DNA from: Piezodorus guildinii
Taxonomy: Eukaryota > Arthropoda > Insecta > Hemiptera > Pentatomidae
Assembly (NCBI GenBank): GCA_023052935.1
Contig: CM041294.1
Coordinates: forward strand, 13,503,791-13,567,790
Reading direction: 5' to 3'
DNA length: 64,000 nucleotides
In this document: one piece after another, positions 12,672 through 26,300 of the stretch
Position numbering within the stretch: position 1 is the first letter of the stretch
Layout of the letters: the number at the start of each line of letters is the position of its first letter
Program-made: the position numbers and the translations under genes
The notes under the pieces: generated by a model
What the model was told of the DNA's origin: nothing
The model's input: only the letters and a program-made list of their open reading frames with translations
The model's database searches: none

Positions 12672-13447
12672 TTAATGACAATTTGGATGTTTTACAATGC
12701 AATCTCTATCACGAAAATTCACTAATGTTTTTAAAAAATTCATAATAGCAGCAGGTGGGCCTAATTGTCCACTAATACAACATATTGGTAGCACTTGATA
12801 GTAATTAGCAATCAATTTATTTACTCGACCAATATGAAGAAGCATATTGAAGGAATAGATATCAGACAGACTAGGAACCTCGCTCAAAAAAACAATATTC
12901 AATTGTTTACCTGGATAACAGTTCCATCCTAATCCTTCAAATATATGACCTTGTTTAAGGTAAAAATGTGAATCCTCTGAAATAACTCGTATTATATCAA
13001 TGCAGGTATCAACATCAGCACAATCAACTTCCTTAAAATCGACAGCTATTACATCAGCTATCACAAGGTCAGATGGAGGACATGTCGGCAAGTCCATACC
13101 TTTTCTGTCATAATACCAGTCCAATGGGACATATCCTTCATCATAAAAATTGTCTTCACTATGCTCATGAAAAATTATCATAAATATTAAGAAGGTGACA
13201 AATAAAAGAACTACACTTCCAATAAATGCAATGAAGCATCGTCTTATAAAACTTTGACTTCTGTTTAAATTATTTGGTTGTGAAAGATAAAGATTCAGAT
13301 TGGAGGTGATGAATTTAGGTCCAATGTGAGTATTTGGGCTCTTGACCACTTTTATTTGGTTTATATTGTAAGGATTAGTACTAATAATCTGATCACTGCT
13401 GTTTGTTGCTTGTTGATTACTAATGGATAATTGCATGCAGTGCTGAT
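12672..13447 (-). CDS. Gene B: paralog of gene A, single-pass membrane protein with a four-cysteine outer domain
   Basis: The frame is open from 13457 to the stop at 12674-12672 (261 residues from the first ATG, 13457-13455). A good acceptor (TTTACAG) ends at 13448, so the first three codons are probably intron and an upstream exon is missing. I could not find that exon in 13458-16592. An in-frame Met at residue 8 is another possible start. Residues 74-96 form the only membrane segment, preceded by an RR and a long polar Asn/Gln/Ser-rich N-terminal tail (about 70 residues, inside if type II). The outer domain has Cys126, 146, 152 and 180, WYYDR (114-118) and GHIFEGLGWNC (170-180), matching gene A in order and spacing. 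It has about 40 extra C-terminal residues with more cysteines (226, 227, 253, 260). Function unknown. Confidence 0.72.
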
Positions 13448-13457
13448 CTGTAAACAT

Positions 13458-16400
13458 AAAAACATTGATGTATTTTTAAATTTAAAACATAACAGCAAAT
13501 GTTTGCAAATCTATATTATTGTAAATAGAGATGGGAAATATGCCACTATTTGTTAAAATTAATAAATCTAGACCAATCAATAGTCCTCTGTTTAAGGAAT
13601 ATTTGCAGTTTAGTTTTTTTTATATAAACAACAAAGACAAACAAACAACTTTACAAAGATGATAAATTCATTATTCCGGAAACTTATTAACTGCTTTTAA
13701 CACAAAGAAAATATTAATAACTCTCATTTTATAGTTTGATAATGAGTTTGTTTTTCATAGACTAAAAAGGAATAAATCATGGAACAAATTAGATCAAAAT
13801 TATGATTGCACATAATTTTTACCTTCCTAATTTTGAATTAAACATAAATACAAATAAGTATTATTAGTGGATAAATCAGGTTGTATGAATATATGTATTA
13901 TAACCTTTAAATAAATTTTATTTACCAATGTTGTTGAGTGAATGATGTAATGGTGAATTCAGTATTATAAAATACTCAGAACATCAAAAATAAAAGTAAT
14001 TAATCCAATATCATAAAATCATATTTTGGCAATTGATCTCCTATGCATAATAGTAATAGCAATGAAACAATTAAGTATTTTATCAAAATTAATTAAATCA
14101 TTATTTTAACATTAAAAATTATTAATATAGCTGTGTATATCCAAACTAAAGATTGTAGGTAAATAATTAAATAAGATTACAAACAATAAAAATTACTGCA
14201 GGTTATAACTGAAATCAGAATAACAAATTCTTATGATAAATATCTATCATCTATGCTTTCAGTATAAAAGGGATTAGGTTTATCTTAGGGCAAGTGATAT
14301 CTTTTATCCAGTCCGACTTCTATAATGTCTCATATATCAGGTTTCCTTTGAAAGTAATTCATGGTTTATTATGTTTCTAATAATTACCATTGTAACTGTT
14401 ATGTTTTATTTCATTTAATTTCTCTTTGATTTGTAAATCAGATCAGTTAATCAAACAGAGAAAATTGTTTAAAAAAAAAAATATTGAAAATAGACTCGTA
14501 TTCTTAGATTCTAATGGATTGTTAAACAGTTATAGAAAAACTGATAATAAGTCTTAATGGATTATTTATTAAAAAAATAAAAACAAAAACCAACAAGATC
14601 AAACATAGTATATTATTTAAAATTTTAGGGCGATATTGTTAAAACAATCTGTTGTAAAACCAATATAGGTAACAATAGCTCTATATACGCTTTGTGTCCT
14701 CACAACTGCTTTGCATGTGCAGCAGGCCAAATAATCATGTGCGAAAGGGCCAATATTTTTTTTTTTTTTGTCTTTGTGTTTTTAAACTCATAAATATATT
14801 AATAATCTAATGATCTTACTCAGTATTTCGCAATTTAAAAAATGGTTTCAATTCTTCAATGAAAAAAAAAAAAATTATATCTGTTTTAAATCTGTTTATG
14901 GAAACAGATTAACTTTTTGCACCAAAAACAGAAATTCGTTACCAATGTTGTATTTTCACTAAAATAAAAGTATGAAAATGGCAGAGGTCTGAGAAAGTTT
15001 TGTAAAAATAACTCTTTTCTCATACAATTTGATTCTCTAATTCTATTTGAGTGTCTTTACAATTACCCAAAAACTAGTAGGAGGGAAAGGTTGGAACGAA
15101 AAGTTGAAACTCCATAAGGGACTTTTTTAAAACCGACTAAGCTTGCATATTAATATTCTACTATGTAGAAAGTTGTTTTAAGTTTGAGTTAAAAGTGATT
15201 GTTATTTATGTAAATAACTACAATGTTTGGAGGGACTGTAGAAGTTTGCCAAACTTTAAAACTGAATAAAAAATCCTGATAAATAAGGTGAAATTTAAAT
15301 TTCCATGATATTGTTCTGCAGAGAAAACAACTATAAATATTGAATTTTAGCTCATTAAATTGAAATTTGCTTCTAAATGGTAGCATGTTCATTTATGGGA
15401 GGAAAATATGATTCCTTTACTTATCAGATGATTAACTTCTCTTAAAGTTAACAATGTCTGATCTCTGTGAGAATCAAAATAACATATGAAACAGTTTTTA
15501 AATGAAGAATTTAAGGAAAATTTATAGCTGTACGATATTATTTTGTACAAGTAAATTTTATATAATATTGTCTGATTAAAAAAAATACTTAGAATTCATT
15601 AAAAATGATCAACAATTATAACTTGAAATATAATATAAAAGTACCAGTTTTACTAAACCAGTCTCAGCAAACATTTAACAAATCAAAGTTGGATGTTACT
15701 ATCCTATATGGAAATTAATTGTATTTCTATTTAACGAATATTATAAAGATTTATTCATTTAGACCAGATAAAATATGGAGAAATCTTAACCACTTCAAAT
15801 AATTAAAAAACACTTTTTTAATAACTTAGGGTGAATGTTTGAAGAATTGACAAATGCTTGCTTTTCTAGCATAAGTTATAGTTTGTGACCTTACTAAATT
15901 AAATGCTTTTAAACTGGAACAAATCTTAAATAAATTATTTTAAAAATCGCTGATAGGAGAGTATGTTTTTGTTGGTGAAAAAGAGAAATATCCCAAGCCA
16001 TAGTGAATTATTCTCCAAAAACCGATTAGTGCCCCCTCCCCTTCCTCAACGAATCTGAAATTTAGTTATTTTTTTGCTTTTAGCTATCCGTAAAATGTAA
16101 ATAATGCTGCTAATATAATATATAAGATAATTTGAAAAAATCTGATACAGGTCGTTCGATGAATTAATTCAAACTAAAAAAAATTACGAATTTAATGTCA
16201 TTGAATATATCTTTTAAAATTACATATGATTTATTTATATGGTATAAAATAAATTTATAAATTTTATTATTCAATATAGAATAATTTTGGACTAAGTTTC
16301 CAGAAATATGTATATATTTTTATTTAACATTATTAGACTAACTGTTACCTATGACTGCCTGCCCGTTAAGGTTGAGTTTCAGGCTAACATTGTTTACCGG

Positions 16401-16592
16401 CCATGTTTTTGATTTGAAAGGACTAAATCTTTTGGTTATATAGTTGAGAATATTCTGTCAGTTGAATGATAGTTCTGTGTTAATCTCTTAAGTTTTTCTT
16501 CCACATAATTGAAGTTTTCTGTGTTTAGTGACATGACCTATTTCAAATATTGATTTCGTCGTTATTTCTTAAATATTTTGAATCTGTTAAAA
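13458..16592. other. Intergenic region between gene B and TPR (divergent)
   Basis: About 3.1 kb of AT-rich sequence separating the minus-strand gene B from the plus-strand TPR. It must hold the TPR 5' UTR and promoter and probably an upstream exon of gene B. I could not place a transcription start, a TATA box or an initiator with confidence. No recognised repeat. Confidence 0.5.
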
Positions 16593-19500
16593 ATGGAAGG
16601 AGGTGCTAGAGCTTTGATTTTAAGGGCTTTGCCAAGTGAAGAATACGATACAATAGATCAGGGATTACGTGAAAAGATAGAAACAATATTGAATGAACAT
16701 ATAGAAGACTACATAACTGCCAAAGCCTTGTTTGAAAGTACTAGAGGTTCTCAACGTATGTATAATCCTTTACTTTTATAATTTGACTCATTTCTGAATT
16801 CAGTCTATTAATGATCACTAAAAGACTTTAGTTGGTCTATGTTCAAATTCATTATTCTAGTCTAGAGCTTCCTTATTCATTAAATTGTATTAGATTTTCT
16901 CCTTTAGTTTTTGTTGTTTGTTTTATGATAGTGCTTTTTCTAATGTTACATTCGTCCTCGACATCTCAAGATGAACCTTTTCATTACAAATGATTCCAAA
17001 CTTTCTATCCTACTTAGATTTATTGCTTATTGTTAACTTTGACTAGAACCTATAGTTTCCTATTTATTATAATATAACCTCTTTTATACATATTAACTTA
17101 CCTTGATTGTTGTACAACACTTATTCTTGTTAGTTTAGCATGTATTTTACTTAATTGTCAATTAGTTAATGAGTGGTTATAATTAAAATTTAACATGACA
17201 TGAATATTATATGTTATATTATGTTCAATGAATTTTTTATCTATTGTAGAAGACAAAATTAAAGAATCGCAAGAGAAGCTTAAAACAGTCTTACAGGAAA
17301 GAGATGATTATAAGATCAAAGCAGATGCCCTATTAAAACAATTTGAAGAAACTAGCCAACGTTTATCAAGTGCAAACCTACAACTCAACAAATTACGAGA
17401 AGATGTTCAGAGGTTAGATATATATTTTATAAATATTATTATATAATTTGGTTTTTTGGTATAATGAATTAACTTATTTCATATCACTCTGAAGACTTTC
17501 TTTTAAACATCTTACCTTGAAGGTAATAATAGTATTGTATCTCTAGGTATTATTACTTAGCAATCAATTATATGACATATTTTTTTAGCATTAGTTGGTA
17601 TTAATATTCTTTAGGAGGGTACAATTTACATGCTATATTTTTTAATTAGTTTACAATTTTTATTTGTTATTGATTTTATTTATTTGGTTCATGATTATGG
17701 ATGGTCTCTAATTGGTTAAATGTACATTGCTTTAGTTTTAATTCATAGGTTTATTTTTTGGCTGCATTCTTTTAATACAAGGTATTTATCTTCAACAAAA
17801 GTATGTTTAAAAGGGATTTGCTTAGAAAAATGCATATTATTGCATAATGTTTTATTATTTCCAAATAATTGTATGTATTTCAAATATATAAGGTTGTTAT
17901 TTAAACCAAGTATCATGCCAGTTTGGACTTTTTCATCATATTTCATTGTGAATACTTATCTTTTGAATTAGTATTATAGTATAGTAGTATTACAAGACCC
18001 TCCATCGGTTGTAGTGGGACAGGTATTTTTTTTTTTTTTAAGATGTTAAAACAATTGTTTTTCAAGTTGTTAGATTAGATGAATAATGACCCCAGCCAAA
18101 GACCTACAAAATGTAACCATTAACTTTTTCGGCTGTAGATTCTGTTTTGGTATGTGTTATATGTTGTACCTAATTATGTAACCTTTAATGTTTTTAGCTT
18201 ATTTCTTTTACTGTGTTTATTTACATTTAATTGATTTTAAAGCTTTAAGTTTAATGATGATGATTGATTTTAATTTTATTTTAGGTTTTTTTTTTTTTTT
18301 ATAATTATAATTTTTTATTATCCACATTAATTTCATTTTATCTTTTATATTTTTTTATTGTATTATATAGATGTCAAAAAGAAATTGAAGAATTGCGACG
18401 GGAGAGAGATGTTGCTGTCGATGAGAGACAAGTTACCTCAAATACTCTTGAAAGAAGAGAAGCTGAAATCGAAAGGTTGAGCGGAGATGTTACTACTTTA
18501 ACTTCTCAGTTGCGAGCAGCTATTCAAGCAAAATGTGAGGCTATAGCGGAGGCTGATGAAGCACGGGCAAAACAAATGGAAATAGATTTCAAGTATTGTT
18601 TTAAACTTTTTATATTTGCTATGTTGTTGATTGACCTTAAAATTAATTACATTATTATTTTCTTATAGAGAAAAAAGGTTTGAAGCTGAGGTAAGTTTGC
18701 TGAGAAAACAGGTATCAGACCTAACCTCAGATCTGGCAAAAGCTAATGAAGATATGTCACGACAGAGACGTGAAAGTACCACCCAACTTATCACTCTTCA
18801 AACCAAAGTTGCTGAAAAAGAGGAAGAGGTTAGTAAATAATACTAATAATTATTAAATAACCTTCATTGACATCTATATTTTAACAAAAGTCTCTCCAAT
18901 AGTAAGGAATATTGGTGTTGTTGGGTATATCAGAGCACAAAATAAGCTAAAATTATTAATTATTTTAAAATAATTTAAGAGAAAAAAAAGATAAAAATTT
19001 TCCATTACTTTAACAATATAAGGTTATGTTTAAAACATGAGTCTTAAAAAAAAAAAAAAATCTGGTGTGGGTAACACACGACTTTCACTTACCTCCATTT
19101 TTAAATCAATAAAAGAATTTTCAAATACAGTTAGAGATAAAAATACGTGAAACTATTAAGGAATTAATTTAATTAAATTTCTATAGAAACATGTTTCATT
19201 AAAAAATCTATTATATTATTATCTAAAATAATCAGTTAGTTATTTTTATTGAATCTACAAAATTAAAAGTACTTTAGGGAAAGAAAATTTAAAATATCGG
19301 CATTTAAGCCCTGTCAGACCATTTTAATCAGAATAAAACCTACATGATATTAAAGCCCATTAAATTTTACATCGATATAGCAAGTTAAATCAAAATTATC
19401 AGAACCGTTTTCGAGAAATTCGAGAAAGAGTAAATAGTAATAAATCTATTAAATAATAAATAAATAAATAAAATAATACAAAAAAATGTCTCCTTCACAA

Positions 19501-20300
19501 GTGTCATTTGATCACTTCTATCTTCTTACTTTAAATATAAAATAGCATAGTAATATGGCTATTAAAGTATAGTGGCTATTGTTTGTTCCCATTAACAGAA
19601 ATAAAAAACTAAAAGATGCACCTTCCAATATCTTTTTACTCTTGATACTCTGACCTAAATTTGGAATGACTCATTATGCTCTGTTTCAAGCATTATTGCA
19701 CTAACATAAAGATGAATTGTGAGGTAGAGAATATGCATGATTCCATTTCCTGTTCTGATTTATTTGCTTATTATATATTTCTTTACTTATAACATTTCTG
19801 TTTCAGTTAAGAATTGAAAAAGAACTTAATTCAAATCTCAAAAAAGGCAACAGGGAACTTGGCGAAAGAATTGATGAATTAACTAATAAACTTAAAGAAC
19901 AGGCTGAAAAAGAAGACAGGATTGTTGAAAATTTCCAGCAGGAAATTAGAGCTCAGACTAAACTTGCTGATGTTTATCGAGGTATATTCATTGTCATTAA
20001 AAATTTATTATTTGTTTTCGGGTATTACTAAGTATTCCTATTAACTTATGAATTTTATATCATTTAATTATACAGAAAGATTACAAGATTCCGAAAGTCG
20101 TGCTGGAGAGTTGAGTACTGCTGTAAGGGAACTGCAGAAGCTTTTAGGTGAAGCTTCATCGCAATATGGCGAACTTGAAACAAAGCTGAAGGTAATGGAA
20201 GCAGAACATAAGGAAGCGATGGAAGCTAAGCAAGAAACTCTATTAGCACTGAAAGAGGAACTTGCACATGCCAATATTCTTTTGGAAGCAGTTAAGCAAG
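16593..20300 (+). CDS. Tpr: TPR exons 1-6: N-terminal coiled coil
   Basis: Exons: 16593-16755, 17250-17412, 18371-18592, 18669-18828, 19807-19981, 20076-20300 (about 369 residues). The translation is almost entirely charged heptad sequence rich in Glu, Lys, Leu, Arg and Gln, as expected for the start of the TPR rod; the segment KRFEAEVSLLRKQV (exon 4) aligns with the family's REKR-type block. All internal junctions split or keep codons consistently. Introns 1-5 are mostly plain AT-rich DNA; intron 2 holds a SINE-2 tail (17991-18042) and intron 4 a repeat A fragment. Short frames at 17720-17971 are intronic chance frames. Confidence 0.92.
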
Positions 20301-23300
20301 GTATTAAAATTATTTGATATAGTTAATTAATATAAACAATACTATAATTTAAATTATTATCATATGAAAAGCATGCTTGGAGGAAAACATGGTGATCTTT
20401 TTCATTTTTGGTAAGGTCTGAATATTCCAAAATTTGTCATTTTGAATAATATTTAAAGCAACATATCTCAAAAGAAACTGATAAAAATATGATGGAATTA
20501 AAACATAATATATCTCTTTAAAAAAAAAAAAATAATAATCTGAGGTGATAAGTCTGTTTTCCTTAATACATTTTTATATTAAAATACTCTATTATTTTGA
20601 AAAAATGTTTTTAACTAGTTTCCCAACTTTTTAACGATAAAAGACCTGTATTGAGTCAAAGGATTTCAAATGTATCCTAGTATAATTAGTAGTTTTTGTT
20701 TAGGTTTTATACCTGAAGTTAAAGAATATAAAGAGTTACAAAAATTTTCTCGAAACATGTTTAGATTAATAATAAATTCTTTATTTATTCTGGGACAAGT
20801 CCCTTCGGAATAATGTTACAGACAAATTAAATTAGAGCTTCAATGTCTTAGAGTAAAAAAAAAAAAAATATATATATATATATATAATAAAATTAATAAA
20901 TAAAAAGCAACAGAAATGACAAAGAAAATGAATAATAGTTATAAATTCATAAGTAGCTTCTTATAATAATTTAGAAAAACAAACAAAACAAATTAGACAA
21001 GAAAAAAAAATTAAAATATCTTCATATATACATTGCAAAATAAATTATGCATAAAATAAAATTCATAAATCTTTAATATATAAAATAAAATGTGATAAAT
21101 AATCGTTTCTCTCTGCCGATTTTTATTGAAATTTGCAAATCACTTGAGGTCATTTGAAAATTGGATAGCCAGGAAGTGTTTGAATAAACGGGATTTGAAG
21201 GTAGGGAGAGTATTGGAATGACGGATATAAGAAGGAATAGAATTCCATATGGACGAGGATCAGATAAGGAAAGATCTGTCGAAAGCTGCGGTTCGATGAG
21301 GCGTTATATACAGGTCTGAAGACCGTGAACGAGTGTTGCGGGAGTGGATGGAGGATTTAAATGAAAGTATATCAGAGATGTACGATGGACGTTGAGATCG
21401 GAGAACTTGGAAGAGAAAGGATGCCAGGAAGTACTTAGAGCGGTATGATGGGTAAATCCACTTTAACTCCTCGTAGAATCGGGTTACAGAGGTGTCCCTG
21501 GATATCCCAAAGATGAAACGTACCAGACAGTTAAATAATCGTTTTAGTTTAGCTTCAAGATCCCCTGAGACACCCCCATACACCGCGCAACAGTAGTCAA
21601 AGTGGGGGAATATTAGTGAGCAAACCAAAAGTCTGCGGGTTTCTAATGGAAGAAGGTGATGATGGTGATTTAGGAGTTTTAAGATGGAAATTGTGCGTCG
21701 AAAAATTTCGGAAACGTGGTTTTTCCAGGAAAGAGATTGGTCGAGGGTTACTCCAAGGTTTTTGACGGTTTGATGGAATTTTATAGGTTCATTATTTAAA
21801 AACAATGTTGGGATTAAGGAAAGGGTTTTGAGGAGTGGATTGGAACCTATTACAATCGCCTTAGTTTTATCTGCATTTAACTTTAACTTGTTAGATTACG
21901 TAGGTAATATGAACCTAAAAAAGTTGTATTAACCTAAAAAGAGATTTTAAATTCAGAAAGTTGTAGAAAATAACTGGTAACTTTAATTGACTCAGAGATT
22001 AATCTTTGTTAACCCTTTCACTAAGCACAAAGGGTGATTTTTACGACAATCAGGGTACTGAGATTGACGGCTGCCTCTGTGCCTCACACTGTACTGCATA
22101 CTTTTTTGCAATTAAAGATTTCATAAGATAATTGATATCCTTTTGTATTAATTTATTCAGACCAAACTTTTCTCTTGGTATAGTAAAGTAATTTATCTAT
22201 GACGTTAAGTTTCCTATCCATTAAGGATCCTAGAATTAAGGTAGGTATGTGTAGGTGAGGTGAAATTCGTGAATCGTAGGTGAGGTTAGGTGAAAGTGAA
22301 TATCACATACTTTTAACATATTATAATAAATATTCAATTACAGAATTTTCTATATTCATCATTTATTTTTGTTTTTGACCTTTTGTTATAAATAATTTTT
22401 AATTTCTTAAAATCGAGTTTTTACATTAAAAAAAAACAACATGTTTTCATGATTTGTATATTACACTTGTTTGTTTTGATGTGATTTTAACATTCAGTTT
22501 TTTTTTAAAAATGATAGGATTTTTCCAATAGTAATATTTGATGTCATTATCCAAATTTATTTTTTTTAAATAAGCCTTCCCCCTCTCCTGCTACTTTTGT
22601 GAACACATACAAGACTTGCTTTCACCTCACTTACACATACTCTATTTTTCACCGTGTAGCGCTGCCTTTAATATTCGCAATGTTATGGCATTTTTCTTAT
22701 GTTTAAATTTTTTTCATCACCCTAACCATGTCTAAAGTGGTTGTCAATTAAGATAGCCACCTAATACTTATATGTCAAGCTCGTACTGTTTTATTAAATT
22801 TTTGGGTGCTCAGAATTCTGATTTATTATACTTTTTTTCTTTTTTTTTTCTTTCTTTTTGCTGTTGGATTGGTGATAAAGAAAATTTTTATTGATTATTT
22901 ACATCAGCTGTTTAATTGACTCGCTTTTGTTCCTCCATATTGTTTATTCTAAACTTCTCACTATTTAATGTATCTCCCTGAATTTATCACTGTGTGTTAT
23001 TGCTATATTTTAACAATTAATTAATTATTTTATCCAGAATCATCCGAAGCTGCAGTTAGCCGTTTGTCACCCATGGCTGCTTCTGCATCAAAATTAATGA
23101 AATCTGGACTTACTCTAACACAGCTTTACACAAAGTATGCCGAAGTCACTCAAGAACTTCTTGTTGAACGACAGGAGAAGAATAGGCTAAAAGAATATAC
23201 TGATAGAATAATAAAGGTGATTTTATACATTACTTTAGTGATTCTCTTGTTTTTCTTAGCATCAATAAATGTTATGTTGGTGGAGAAAGGTTATAAAAGA

Positions 23301-26300
23301 TATGTTTATGGAAGAAGTTACATCAACAGTATGAGTTTAAAAAAAAACAAAAAAAAAACAATAATTAGTGTTGTGCATTCATTAAATATATGCCTTGTTT
23401 CCTAAAAATTTCCAACCCCTTTAAATTTTTTTTTTTTGTCCACCAACAGTTTTATTGGCCAGATATGTACCAATTCAATTAATTAGTGCTTTTTCCTGGT
23501 TATTTACTTGAGTTATAATTTTTAACACATTAGATTAACAATATATCAGATTTCTGTACAAACTTCAAGAAGTTTTTTGAGATAACTTATTACCCTCTCT
23601 ACTATTTATATTAAATCAGTACCTTGTTCTTTCAAGTAAATTTCTTATATAAATTAGTTTAATTAAAATTAAAACAACGGATGTAATGATGTAAATGAGA
23701 TCTAACTTGCTGAATCGTTTTTAAATTTTTTTTCTCGATCTGAAAACCACTTTATTTTGTCCCAAGAAGGCTTAAGATTTAGAACTTTTAAAATTATAAT
23801 TTCATAAAAAAAATTACTTATAAATCATTTTTTAAGTTTGCAAAAATGTTTGCAATCCTAGTGAATATTCATAAATATGGTTATATTTTAGTCTCTATGC
23901 TTGTATTACCATTTGTCGTAGATATTTTTTAAAGCTTTTTAAAGTTAATCTTATCAAGCTGTAGGTGAGGCTTAAGATTGTAGTTAATATTAAAATTTTA
24001 ATCAATTGTTTTTAATATTTTTTTATGATATGACTAAATGGTATTTGTCTGGTTACAACCTGTCTTGATTTTGAAAGCATTTTTATTTTATTTAAATTTA
24101 TTTATTTATTAGTGTTGCAGATGTTTTTGTGTGTTCCCAGCTAAGACTTGTTTCCAGTTATTAAAGTTTTAATTTTAAAATGTTTTAGGAAATTGAGGAA
24201 AGAGCTCCAATCTTGCAGAAACAGCGAGAGGATTATAATTATGCTATTACCACCATGGAAAGCCTTACCATAAAAGTTGACGAGCTCGAAAATGAGTTGG
24301 CCAAACTTGCTAGGTCCAGAGAAGAAGCACAGCAGACGGCTGAGTTCCAAGTTAGGGAGAACAGGAGACTGAATGGATGTTGTGCTGATCTCAGTCGTCA
24401 GGTATGTAAAATTAAAATAAAAAAAATTATATATAATTTATTGGTTTGTTGTTTTCTTATCAAGTACATTTAGTACAATTAATTAAAATACTTAGATATC
24501 TGGCGCTAGTTTTAAACTTTAAATAGTGGGTTGACTAACTATTTGTAATCATGGTACATTTATTATTTTACAGTTATAGGTAATGTAATTTTTATAATCA
24601 ACTAGCTGCCCCGACAGGCGATGTCCTGTCTGAACTATGTCTTAGTGAAATCGGTCAAGCCGTTCACGCGTGATGCGATGAGTAAGGAAAAAGGGAATTC
24701 ATTTTTATATATGTAGATAAAGAGATTAACTTAAGAAATTGACAAAAAAAAAAAAAACCTGTTCACCAAAGTTGTTTATTCATTTAACGTCACTTTATGC
24801 TACTATGGCTAATCGGACGATGCTACAGTGGGAGTCCTAAATTTTGCCTATCCAGGTTTTATTAGGATAGGGATCTTTAACGAGTATCTGACATCGCACA
24901 GGCTCGGGACCACCTTTTAACATCCCCTCCGAAGGACGGCGTAACTAAGGATTTTTTACTCCCATTAAAAAATCCTAGGACCACCTGCGGATTTGAACCC
25001 ATGACCTTTGGCATGGGAGGCTGTTACGCTAGCCACCCAGCTACAAGTGATCCCATAGTTAATTTAATCTTTCATAAGATCCTCCTCTTGATTGATATAA
25101 ACATAATAAAAAAAATTAGAGAAATCGGTTAAGACTTTCATGTGTGATGCGATGACTGAGGCAAAAGGCGATTCATATATATATATTATATATATATATA
25201 GATTATTATAGCTCTGATATTTTGTATGATTTCATCTGTATTTGTATGTGATCTGATACGTGGTGATACAATTTTGTTTATGATTCTTAATTTTAAATTA
25301 AGATCTGGAATTTTTTGAAGGGTGTAGAAAATAAATAAAATAAGGGTAAGCATAGGAAGTGATTACCTTACCATATAATGTATCGATGAGAATTGTAAGT
25401 GTGTTCTCTTAAGATATTATACCTCATCTACAAGACCTGTCGCTTCTTTAAAAAAAAAAATAATAAAAAAATGTGATCCCAAGTCTGTGCGACATCAGGT
25501 ACTTGTTAAATATTCCTAGGGTCTTTTTCATTTTAGGCAACCTGTTACTAAGTTATGATAACAATCATTTAAATAATAACAAAGGTTAGATCATTATTGA
25601 AAAACACACATGATTTATTTACTATATAACTTAATAACAAGAAATATTGAATAAAATATTATTGTTCTGGAGGCCAAATAGGCTTTCATTGCCTCTAAAA
25701 TTTCTATGATTCAATCTTTGCCTTCGTTATGACACCTATATACGTACTCACACAAGTAGGAGTCGAGCATGTTTCTTCAAGTTTTCGAGTTTCTTTTTTT
25801 TTGCGGTGTTTAATCCATTCAAACCCATTGTGTTGGATATAACCTTCCACGCATGTATTTCCTCCTTGAGAAGTAGCTTTTGTCGATCTCAACTATCATT
25901 CCTGGTCCCCCGATCTTCATTGGATTTTGGGCTATATTTGTTGTACATAGTTCCCTCATGTAATTTTCCAATCTGTGATGGTAGCAGCTGACATACCTAA
26001 CTCTTTTATACAAAAAGATGTTGTGTAACAATTAGCCCATGAATATATAAATAGTGTGGCTTTATCGGCTGAAACCCTGCAGTTTTCGAACCATGTACCT
26101 TTATATACACTTCTGGATTGGTTACATCCCTGTCTTCGGCATCTCCTAATCATTTCTTTCAGTAAATTATTTTCATGTAGTGTATTTCTCTGAATTTCAT
26201 TTTTCCATGTCGAACACCGATTCTTTGTAAAAAATTTACGGCTATTTTATTTAACTTCAAAACTGAATATGATTCTAACGGATTCATTTTTAAAATACAG

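Noticed and set aside
16578..16592. TTG start extending TPR by five codons
   Set aside because: The ATG at 16593 has a better context and the family does not need an extension.
17720..17971. 83-codon + strand frame in TPR intron 2
   Set aside because: Hydrophobic, AT-driven codons, no splice logic linking it to TPR, no family resemblance.
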